DNA of 7,729 nt from Clostridiales bacterium (lineage in GTDB: Bacteria; Bacillota; Clostridia; Peptostreptococcales; Anaerovoracaceae): positions 1 to 7,729 of the forward strand of contig JAAYHT010000043.1 in NCBI GenBank assembly GCA_012735285.1. The letters run 5' to 3'. Each line of letters begins with the position of its first letter. The first letter of the stretch is position 1. The position numbers and the translations under genes are program-made. The notes under the pieces are model-generated. The model was not told the DNA's origin. It made no database searches and saw nothing but the letters and a program-made list of their open reading frames with translations. Below are positions 1 through 5,415 of this stretch, in pieces.

Positions 1-477
1 CATATGAATAAAGCTGGGATAATACGGAATAAATTCCTCATCTTCTATCATTTTAAGTATTGCTTCCCTAGATGCCCATTTGACATCTTTAACCTCATCA
101 TTTTGCAATTTCAAGTCTTTTATATCTATATCTTTCTCAACTAGGTAGATATCATCAAAACCGTTTTTAAAGCTGACTGTTAGGTGAGGCCTTACATCCT
201 CTAGATCCAATTCTATACCCAGCTCCTCTTGAAGCTCTCTTTTAGCCGCATCCTGGCTAGTTTCTCCTTGAATTGCGCCTCCTCCTACAGTAAGGTCCCA
301 TTTGTCCGGCCATCTTCTTTTGTTTTCATGCCTATGTTGAATCAACATATTTCCCTCTTTATTAAATATGCAAACATGGACTACTAAATGATAGTCCCCT
401 TCTGCTGCTTTTTCACCGCGAACCATAACTCTGTTGGTTTTATTTCTTCTTAAATCATAAACATCCCAAACTTCCAT
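1..477 (-). CDS. NUDIX hydrolase (3' end cut by window edge)
   Basis: The reading frame is open for 159 codons from an ATG at 477 to the left edge, so the C-terminus is missing. A complete Nudix box (G-x5-E-x7-REUxEExGU) spans about residues 66-88, with E72, R80, E81, E84 and E85; these acidic residues bind the divalent metal in this superfamily. The N-terminus (MEVWDVYDLRRNKTNR) and the segment around residues 47-66 (QHRH...KWDLTVGGG) resemble the clostridial group related to isopentenyl-diphosphate isomerase-type Nudix proteins. Family members hydrolyse nucleoside diphosphates linked to another group; the substrate cannot be read from sequence. AAGAGGTTG lies just upstream of the ATG, and a sigma-A-like promoter lies at 512-539. 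The gene is divergent from the DUF2935 pair. The family call is secure and the substrate is unknown. Confidence 0.9.
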   Translation of the reverse strand, partial: MEVWDVYDLRRNKTNRVMVRGEKAAEGDYHLVVHVCIFNKEGNMLIQHRHENKRRWPDKWDLTVGGGAIQGETSQDAAKRELQEELGIELDLEDVRPHLTVSFKNGFDDIYLVEKDIDIKDLKLQNDEVKDVKWASREAILKMIEDEEFIPYYPSFIHM

Positions 478-511
478 TAAATCAACCTCTTATATTCATA
501 CTACTTAATAG

Positions 512-539
512 ATTATATACAAAACCCGTTACTTTGCAA
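512..539 (-). promoter_or_regulatory. Probable sigma-A promoter of the NUDIX gene
   Basis: On the minus strand there is a perfect TATAAT (complement of 512-517), 16 nt from a TTGCAA (534-539) that matches four of six -35 positions. The expected transcription start near 505 leaves a short leader before the ATG at 477. A 5-bp inverted repeat, GTTAC (528-532) / GTAAC (543-547), brackets the -35 element and could be an operator, though it is short enough to be chance. Called by motif only. Confidence 0.55.
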
Positions 540-551
540 TTCGTAACATAC

Positions 552-578
552 TTTCAATCTTAAATAATACTATATATT
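552..578 (+). promoter_or_regulatory. Weak candidate promoter of the DUF2935 pair
   Basis: TTTCAA (552-557) and TATATT (573-578) are separated by 15 nt, shorter than ideal. They lie in the only upstream space available to the first DUF2935 gene. No clear sporulation sigma-factor consensus was recognised here. The region is so AT-rich that -10-like hexamers are expected by chance, so this is a weak call. Confidence 0.25.
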
Positions 579-590
579 AGTCTTATTTAA

Positions 591-596
591 AGGAGG
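591..596 (+). promoter_or_regulatory. Ribosome-binding site deciding a TTG start
   Basis: AGGAGG ends at 596, leaving 8 nt before the TTG at 605. The alternative GTG at 596 overlaps the last G of this site and so cannot be the initiation codon it serves. The downstream paralogue has the same AGGAGG-8 nt-TTG arrangement, which supports the choice. Confidence 0.85.
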
Positions 597-604
597 TGTC
601 CATA

Positions 605-1495
605 TTGTTATCAAAAGAAGACTTTATCGGTATTTCAATAGAAGTAAATCTTTACTTTCAGAGAATAATGAAAGAGCACTCATTTTTCATGGAAACTGCA
701 TTGCCCCCTGCAGCAAAGACCTTTATCGATGATGCAAGAAAGTTAAAGCTAAGTTTTGAACAACTCCTGTCTGAGACCGTTAACTTAGCAAAAGGCGTTA
801 TTTCAAAAGAAGCCATGGAATCCAATGCATTCGTTACCCCCTTTACCCTAAAAGCTGAAGAAGTAAGCTCCAGACTAACTGGAGCAAGCTTAGATAACGG
901 GATTACTAAATCGGAATATAGGCTGCTTGAAGAATCTAAGCCTTCCCATAAAGATCTAGAGAGAGCTTTAGATGACTTAAACACAAGATCCTATTATTCA
1001 CTAAAAGAATTAATAGTCTACAAAAAGAAGCTGTTAAATATGCAACTAAATTGTAAGCTGTTTGCTACCCTATACCCGCTAATAATCATACATATTACCC
1101 GTGAAGCAGAATATTACCACCAAACATTAGAAGCCCTAATGAACAGAAAACTTCCAGAGAGAAGTGTGTGCGAGGAACTAAATTTCTGGAATAAAATAAT
1201 GGGGGAACACGCACAGTTTATTGATGGCTTGTTAGATCCAACCGAAGAATCACTTAAAGATACGGCAGCAGACTTAGCCGAAAGATTCTTTAGGCTAATA
1301 GATGAGTGCTCAAGAGAATCAGATAGACAAATTCTACATAGGAGCTTTAAGGCTACAAGAGATATCAGAGATTTCAAGAGAACTGGTACAGAAGAATTGC
1401 TTAGATGCAATATCAAATCAATTGTTGCCCCTCTGCTGGCAGATCACGTTCTTCGGGAAGCCAACTTCTATCTTAGAATGCTGATGGAAAAATAG
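605..1495 (+). CDS. DUF2935 family protein, first tandem copy
   Basis: This is a 296-residue all-helical protein of the DUF2935 family; its function is unknown. There is no signal peptide or membrane segment. It has two related halves. An E-x(10-11)-EH element occurs at residues 13-25 and again at 191-202. An H-x3-E-A-x-[YF]-Y element occurs at 163-171 and 281-289. This suggests two four-helix bundles, and the His/Glu positions are plausible metal ligands (inference). I recall Bacillus family members described as ferritin-like and as putative spore-coat proteins, but nothing here proves either. The TTG at 605 is preferred over the GTG at 596 because that GTG lies inside the ribosome-binding site, and because the resulting MLSKEDF start aligns with MLSREDF in the next gene. 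The second copy follows after 22 nt, so the two are almost certainly co-transcribed. By my hand alignment they are gap-free and about 61% identical. Confidence 0.9.
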   Translation: MLSKEDFIGISIEVNLYFQRIMKEHSFFMETALPPAAKTFIDDARKLKLSFEQLLSETVNLAKGVISKEAMESNAFVTPFTLKAEEVSSRLTGASLDNGITKSEYRLLEESKPSHKDLERALDDLNTRSYYSLKELIVYKKKLLNMQLNCKLFATLYPLIIIHITREAEYYHQTLEALMNRKLPERSVCEELNFWNKIMGEHAQFIDGLLDPTEESLKDTAADLAERFFRLIDECSRESDRQILHRSFKATRDIRDFKRTGTEELLRCNIKSIVAPLLADHVLREANFYLRMLMEK

Positions 1496-1503
1496 CGCTA
1501 AAA

Positions 1504-1509
1504 AGGAGG
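1504..1509 (+). promoter_or_regulatory. Ribosome-binding site of the second DUF2935 gene
   Basis: AGGAGG lies 8 nt before the TTG at 1518, inside the 22-nt gap between the paralogues. No ATG or GTG alternative fits this site. The strong site may offset the weak TTG codon. Confidence 0.85.
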
Positions 1510-1517
1510 TTATTATT

Positions 1518-2408
1518 TTGTTATCCAGAGAAGACTTTGTAGGGATTTCTATAGAAGTAAATCTCTTCTTTCAAAGAATCATGAAAGAACATCTATTTTT
1601 TATAGAAGTCAATCTACAACCCGCCGCTAAAAGCTATATCGATGAAGCAGATAGGTTAAAGCGAAGTTTTGAGCAACTCCTATCTGAAACCGTCTATTAC
1701 GCAAACGGTATGATATCTAAAGAAGCCATGGAGTCTAATGCATTTGTCACCCCTTACACCCTAAAAGCAGAAGAAATTACTTCAAAACTAACCGGAGCCA
1801 GTATAAACATGGAGATTACCAGGAAAGAAAATAATCTTGTTGGAAACACTGGAGCTCCACATGAAGAACTAGATAGAACGCTTACCGATCTAAATAACAG
1901 ATCCTTAAATGTACTTAAAGAAGTTATTGCATTTAAACAAAAGCTCCTAGATATGGATTTAGGGTGCAACATATTTATTACTCTTTATCCTGAATTGTTA
2001 GAACACCTAATTCACGAAGCAAGATATTACTCACAGATGTTAGAAGAGCTTCAAAAGAGAGAACTGCCTAAAAAAGGCCTGTGTGATGAGCTAAACTTCT
2101 GGAATCACATTATGGAAGACCATGCGCAGTTTATTGACGGTATGTTGGACCCAACAGAAAGGGCTTTAAAAGAAACAGCTAAATCCCTTGCTAAGAGATT
2201 TGAAAGCTTAGTAGAAGAATGCATTAAAGCGGCTGAAAGGGAGATTATAGAGAGAAGCTCGGAAGCCACAAGAGAAATCCGCAACTTTAAACAGGCAGCA
2301 ACAAGGGGACTGCTTGAGTGTAAAATTAGATCAATTATACCCCCTCTGCTTGCAGACCATGTACTACGCGAAGCTAACTTCTATCTAAGAATGGTGCAAA
2401 AAGATTAA
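1518..2408 (+). CDS. DUF2935 family protein, second tandem copy
   Basis: This paralogue also has 296 residues, is helical and has no signal peptide. It aligns end to end with the upstream copy without gaps; I counted about 181 of 296 identical positions. The best-kept blocks are residues 1-30, the stretch around 68-85 (SKEAMESNAFVTP), the ELNFWN-IM block at 191-199 with HAQFIDG at 202-208, and the C-terminal LLADHVLREANFYLRM. Residues 101-119 are the most divergent and probably form a linker. The repeated His/Glu positions E13, H25, H163, E167, E191, H202, H281 and E285 are all retained. It starts at TTG behind AGGAGG and ends in TAA, which touches the hairpin at 2408-2437. The even conservation along the length suggests both copies are selected rather than one decaying. 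The biochemical role is unknown; an oxygen- or metal-related or spore-associated role is only a guess from fold family. Confidence 0.9.
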   Translation: MLSREDFVGISIEVNLFFQRIMKEHLFFIEVNLQPAAKSYIDEADRLKRSFEQLLSETVYYANGMISKEAMESNAFVTPYTLKAEEITSKLTGASINMEITRKENNLVGNTGAPHEELDRTLTDLNNRSLNVLKEVIAFKQKLLDMDLGCNIFITLYPELLEHLIHEARYYSQMLEELQKRELPKKGLCDELNFWNHIMEDHAQFIDGMLDPTERALKETAKSLAKRFESLVEECIKAAEREIIERSSEATREIRNFKQAATRGLLECKIRSIIPPLLADHVLREANFYLRMVQKD

Positions 2409-2437
2409 ACTACTCGGCTTTTTAATGCCGAGTAGTT
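2408..2437 (+). terminator. Hairpin after the DUF2935 pair (U-tract absent)
   Basis: A perfect 11-bp stem (AACTACTCGGC at 2408-2418 with GCCGAGTAGTT at 2427-2437) encloses an 8-nt loop and begins at the last base of the stop codon. Position and stability suggest transcription ending or 3' protection of the two-gene mRNA. The bases after the stem (CACAGTACAT) are not U-rich, so it is not a textbook intrinsic terminator. Confidence 0.55.
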
Positions 2438-2530
2438 CACAGTACATATATTACCAACAATAGCTGAAAGAATTGCAGAATATGAAGAGGAATATAAATG
2501 TGAAGAATGATAGAAACTTATGAGAACCTA

Positions 2531-2568
2531 GCAAGAATACTCGGTAATTAATTACCAAGGATTCTTGC
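2531..2568. terminator. Bipartite hairpin in the convergent intergenic region
   Basis: Outer arms GCAAGAAT (2531-2538) and ATTCTTGC (2561-2568) enclose an inner palindrome, GGTAATTAATTACC (2543-2556), separated by imperfectly matched 4-nt segments. It lies between convergent transcription units and could serve either strand. Neither side carries a strong U-tract, so terminator function is inferred from placement. Confidence 0.4.
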
Positions 2569-2579
2569 CACGTTCTATT

Positions 2580-2601
2580 AAGGCTGACTTTTGTCAGCTT
2601 T
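2580..2601 (-). terminator. Hairpin just downstream of the PyrK-like gene
   Basis: GCTGAC (2583-2588) pairs with GTCAGC (2593-2598) around a TTTT loop, extendable to about 9 bp with A-T and G-T pairs. It lies 2 nt beyond the TAA of the minus-strand gene ending at 2604, where a 3'-end structure is expected. On the minus strand the tail reads TTAATAG, so the U-run is weak. Confidence 0.45.
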
Positions 2602-2603
2602 GG

Positions 2604-3557
2604 TTATAGCAAATCGCCTAGATATACATTCTGGCATTTGCACATCTTAAAGGTTTGCCCCTTACTGTTTACAACAGAGCAGGCACCACATACCCCTTCC
2701 CCACAGCATATATTAAAATTGTTGCTAACAGCCAGTTTTGCCTGAGGTATTGTATCCTTGACCATTTTTGCAATTAGTTTAATAAAATGATCCGAAGCAA
2801 GAATAATTACAGTGTCATAATTCTCGCGTATAAGTAAATCCTTTAATTCTTTTTGATCTATTTGGTCAGCCAAGTTCATATACTTTATGATACCCTCACC
2901 TTCGCCAAGGTAGTCGGCTATTAAATCTTCACTTACTTTTTCTCTGTCAATCACAAGATCAACCCTATTTTTTAACCAGAGATAATTAGCCGTAAGCATT
3001 GCAGGTGCAAGCCCTATCCCTTTTACTACCATCAAAATTTTTTTACCTTTAACATCTCTATCCGTTATCTCGTTAATTCCTAATATCCCATTTCGGTAAA
3101 CTCCTCTTACCATCAGCCTATCCTCTGCTTCGACAATGGTCTTTGTCTTTGATGAAATCACTTTTATTGCAATAGTAACCTGTTCCTTTTCTATGTCCGC
3201 TGCCATGACACAAAGAGGAGTTTCATAGAAATTTTCACTGTCTTCTTTTCTCAAAAAAATATATGAACCGGGACGGCTTGCTTTCAATGCAAAACCCTTT
3301 CCTACTTGTAAGGTAATTGCCACTAAATCATCAAGATAGTATTTTTTCTTAACTATTTCCGCCGGGAAATCTTTTCTGGGGTTATTAACCCTTTTATTTC
3401 CCTGTATAAATTCGTTATATATACAAACACCTTTCCAGTTGCAATCGCAGCAATCCTTACCTTGTAAGCGGCTACAAATCAAACAGTCATCTGTTAAAGC
3501 TAGATAGCAGGGGCAATTTTCACTTCCTGCATCTACACAGTCTATACTATTTTTCAC
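2604..3557 (-). CDS. PyrK-like FAD/[2Fe-2S] oxidoreductase with Cys-rich N-terminus
   Basis: This 317-residue protein resembles the electron-transfer subunit of dihydroorotate dehydrogenase and related ferredoxin-NADP reductase-type flavoproteins, often annotated sulfide/dihydroorotate dehydrogenase-like FAD/NAD-binding protein. Residues 1-45 carry nine cysteines (7, 15, 17, 25, 28, 36, 37, 39, 45). A FAD-domain motif RPGSYIFLR lies at 95-103. A G-x-G-x-x-P pyridine-nucleotide motif (GIGLAP) lies at 180-185. The C-terminus carries C285-x4-C290-x2-C293-x12-C306, the PyrK [2Fe-2S] pattern. It should pass electrons between a pyridine nucleotide, FAD and iron-sulfur centres in the cytoplasm; the partner is unknown and no pyrD is adjacent. 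I chose GTG at 3557 because AAGGTG lies 7 nt upstream. An in-frame TTG at 3608 would add 17 residues but has no ribosome-binding site. It lies 73 nt after the broken carboxypeptidase gene and may share its transcript. Family placement is firm; the physiological reaction is open. Confidence 0.85.
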   Translation of the reverse strand: MKNSIDCVDAGSENCPCYLALTDDCLICSRLQGKDCCDCNWKGVCIYNEFIQGNKRVNNPRKDFPAEIVKKKYYLDDLVAITLQVGKGFALKASRPGSYIFLRKEDSENFYETPLCVMAADIEKEQVTIAIKVISSKTKTIVEAEDRLMVRGVYRNGILGINEITDRDVKGKKILMVVKGIGLAPAMLTANYLWLKNRVDLVIDREKVSEDLIADYLGEGEGIIKYMNLADQIDQKELKDLLIRENYDTVIILASDHFIKLIAKMVKDTIPQAKLAVSNNFNICCGEGVCGACSVVNSKGQTFKMCKCQNVYLGDLL

Positions 3558-3564
3558 AGTGTCG

Positions 3565-3572
3565 CACCTTCT
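3565..3572 (-). promoter_or_regulatory. Ribosome-binding site deciding the GTG start at 3557
   Basis: On the minus strand AGAAGGTG ends 7 nt before the GTG at 3557. The TTG at 3608 has no purine-rich site in front of it. This fixes the PyrK-like protein at 317 rather than 334 residues. Confidence 0.7.
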
Positions 3573-3630
3573 TTCAATCACTATTAAAAATATGCATCGA
3601 TTGTTCAATTAGTGACGACACTATAATTAT

Positions 3631-4776
3631 TTATTCAAGCTCATCCATTACTTGATCTATGTCTTCTAGATAAATCAGGGGTTGAGCACCGATATGCTCT
3701 CCGTCTATGAAGATATCGAGGGTTCCTGCTTCCTGCCATCTTCTAACTGGAGCATCTACTATATTTAAGACATTATATGCTATCGAAATTTCACTGGTTT
3801 GATCTTTTTTTATCGGAATAATTATATCTTCTTTAGGACCGATAAATACATGATCTTTATCGCCCTGATTAACAAGCACCGCCTTTAAGATCCTTTCAGC
3901 AGATGCTAATTTAGCCAACTCAAAATTCTCGTATGCATAGTCCATCAGCCTATAGCTGTCGTTAAACCAATTATGCGCATTCATAACCACGCAGATTACT
4001 TCCATGCCATTCCTTTCTGAAGAGGCCACCAGCGTGCGGCCGGATGCTTTAGTGTAGCCAATTTTAATACCAGTCCCGCCTTCGTATTCAAAGACTACTT
4101 TGTTTGTGTTGTAGAAGGTATTGTATTTTCATTCACCCCTGTTGGCAACATGTGATTTGGCTGACGCTATTTGCCTGAATTCGGGGTTTTTCATGGCCTC
4201 ACGGGCAATCAATGCCATATCGTAGGCTGTAGTATAGTGGTTCTCATTAAAAAGTCCGCTGGGATTTGCAAAGTTGCTATTTAATGCTCCGATCTCCTTT
4301 GCCCTTTGATTCATCTTCTCTGCAAACTTTTCTGTCGAACCTGATATTGCTTCAGAAATAGCTATAGCTGCATCATTGCCTGATCTTAACATCAGTCCGT
4401 ATAAAAGATCCCTGTAGGATATCTTTTCTCCTACCTCGAGATATATGGAGGAACCTTCCACACCCGAGGCCTTTCCTGTAATTTTAACAATATCATCTAA
4501 ATTGCATTCTTCTAACGCAATTAGGGCTGTCAGTATCTTTGTTGTACTTGCTGGATAAACCTTCTGATGGGCATTTTTAGAATACAGAACTTTACCCGTA
4601 TTTAACTCAATTACAACGGCAGTTTGAGCAGAAATGTCAAGGGGCTCGCCTACATCCTTTTCAGGTTTGGCTGATTCTGACATAACAAAGCCGCTGTGTG
4701 AAATTACATCCTGTGAATTTAGTCCTATTAGAAATATGGATAGGATTAATATAGCTAATAACCTTGTTAATTTCAT
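3631..4776 (-). pseudogene. dacF: D-alanyl-D-alanine carboxypeptidase (peptidase S11), interrupted by in-frame TGA
   Basis: Translation from the ATG at 4776 (GGAG 8 nt upstream) gives a hydrophobic signal peptide (about residues 1-20) and a DacF/PBP5-type serine D,D-carboxypeptidase. S77-TTK80 holds the catalytic Ser and Lys, and S132-G-N134 is the second motif. Codon 216 is TGA (4129-4131). Reading on in the same frame, with no frameshift, the sequence continues at once as KYNTFYNTNK, then K238-I-G240 where the family has K-T-G, then the C-terminal beta-rich PBP5_C-type domain, ending with TAA at 3631-3633. Total length of 381 positions is normal for the family (DacF is about 390), so only a point mutation separates this from a full gene. 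The truncated 215-residue product would lack the third active-site motif. A basic amphipathic C-terminal anchor is not evident. The enzyme would remove the terminal D-Ala of peptidoglycan stem peptides outside the membrane. Alternatives are a sequencing error or UGA recoding. The symbol is by family resemblance only. Confidence 0.85.
4129..4131 (-). other. In-frame TGA inside the carboxypeptidase frame
   Basis: The codon after ANRGE is TGA on the minus strand; the next 33 codons continue the homologous protein without another stop. The 3' flank is A-rich with no hairpin, unlike a bacterial selenocysteine insertion element. One transition from TGG (Trp) or CGA (Arg) would produce it. None of the complete genes in this window ends in TGA, so its normal stop role is not illustrated here, and no other gene contains an internal one. 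Confidence 0.85.
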
Positions 4777-4777
4777 T

Positions 4778-4824
4778 AAAAAAACTCCTTTTTTAATCTA
4801 TTTTCTGTAGATAAAAAAGGAGTT
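4778..4824 (-). terminator. Terminator/attenuator hairpin overlapping the carboxypeptidase ribosome-binding site
   Basis: On the minus strand, AACTCCTTTTTTATCTA (4824-4808) pairs with TAGATTAAAAAAGGAGTT (4800-4783): 17 bp with one bulged T and a 7-nt loop. Seven T residues (4784-4778) follow the GGAG, so it has the stem-plus-U-run form of an intrinsic terminator for the scpAB operon. The 3' arm also contains the GGAG (4785-4788) that is the only ribosome-binding site for the ATG at 4776. Read-through RNA would therefore have this site paired. Confidence 0.7.
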
Positions 4825-4842
4825 ATGCTGGATAAAATTGTA

Positions 4843-5415
4843 TTAGATTTCTAGTGAAATCTGCTCAGTATCAGTTTCTTCCGCTTCTTCTACTATATTT
4901 GTTATATCCTCTATATCCGGCAATTCTTTTATATCTCTAAACCCAAATTTTTCTAAAAATAGCTTTGTGGTTCCATACAGTATTGGTCTGCCTATTCCAG
5001 TACCCCGGCCAACTTCTTCGATCAGGTTTTTCTTTAACAAACCTTCGATAACCCGGTCGCACTTGATCCCTCTAATAGATTCTATTTCACCTTTTGTCAC
5101 AGGCTGTTTGTATGCAATAATAGCCAGAACTTCCAAGGCCGATTGAGTTAGCCTCTTTTCTTTTACTGGTGTACATAGCCTCTGAATATATTCATCATTT
5201 TCTATATATGTACAAAACTGAAATGATTTATCGATCTCTCTAATTCTAATACCTCTTCCCTCAGACTCATACTCCTCTTGAAGCTCTTTAAAGTAATCGT
5301 AGGCCTCTTTCCAGTCGATGTTAAAAACATCGGCAGCTACTTTTACATCCAAAGGTTCTCCCCAGACAAACATCATTGATTCAAAGGCTGATTTTATGGT
5401 TTTTTTACTGATCAT
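4843..5415 (-). CDS. scpB: Segregation and condensation protein B
   Basis: ScpB has 190 residues here, a normal length. It is the dimeric winged-helix (kite) subunit of bacterial SMC condensin; it binds the central part of ScpA and helps organise and segregate chromosomes in the cytoplasm. The most diagnostic region is residues 89-150. It includes LTQSALEVLAIIAYKQPVTK, then IRGIKCDRVIEGLLKK, and GRPILYGTT near 142-150, all typical of the second winged helix. The tail (about 165-190) is acidic, as is common. The ATG at 5415 follows the scpA TAA with no gap, and AGGGAG (5421-5426) lies within the last scpA codons, suggesting translational coupling. A 7-bp hairpin (4845-4851 with 4856-4862) overlaps the stop codon. 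The hairpin at 4778-4824 ends the unit. Confidence 0.96.
   Translation of the reverse strand: MISKKTIKSAFESMMFVWGEPLDVKVAADVFNIDWKEAYDYFKELQEEYESEGRGIRIREIDKSFQFCTYIENDEYIQRLCTPVKEKRLTQSALEVLAIIAYKQPVTKGEIESIRGIKCDRVIEGLLKKNLIEEVGRGTGIGRPILYGTTKLFLEKFGFRDIKELPDIEDITNIVEEAEETDTEQISLEI

Noticed and set aside
596..604. GTG start three codons upstream for the first DUF2935 gene
   Set aside because: The GTG overlaps the AGGAGG, and the paralogue starts at the aligned TTG.
658..1972. Minus-strand open frames opposite the DUF2935 genes
   Set aside because: They are antisense shadows with no ribosome-binding sites or family resemblance; the plus-strand frames align with each other residue by residue.
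2436..2510. Short coding-like stretch ending IAERIAEYEEEYKCEE
   Set aside because: It has no start codon in frame after the upstream TAG and is only 24 codons long; an AT/GA-rich stretch easily gives Glu/Lys-rich translations.
3558..3608. TTG start giving a 334-residue PyrK-like protein
   Set aside because: There is no ribosome-binding site before it, while AGAAGGTG sits properly before the GTG at 3557.
3631..4128. Separate small gene starting with GTG at 4029
   Set aside because: It is the in-phase continuation of the carboxypeptidase; the conserved segment starts directly after the TGA, well upstream of that GTG, and no ribosome-binding site decides for it.
4129..4131. Selenocysteine at the in-frame TGA of the carboxypeptidase
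   Set aside because: The bases just 3' of the TGA are A-rich and form no visible hairpin, and Sec is not known to me in S11 carboxypeptidases. A nonsense mutation or sequencing error is simpler.
4825..4851. Plus-strand mini-ORF (ATG CTG GAT...) after AAGGAG
   Set aside because: Spacing is only 2 nt, it has 8 codons, and the AAGGAG is one arm of the minus-strand terminator hairpin.
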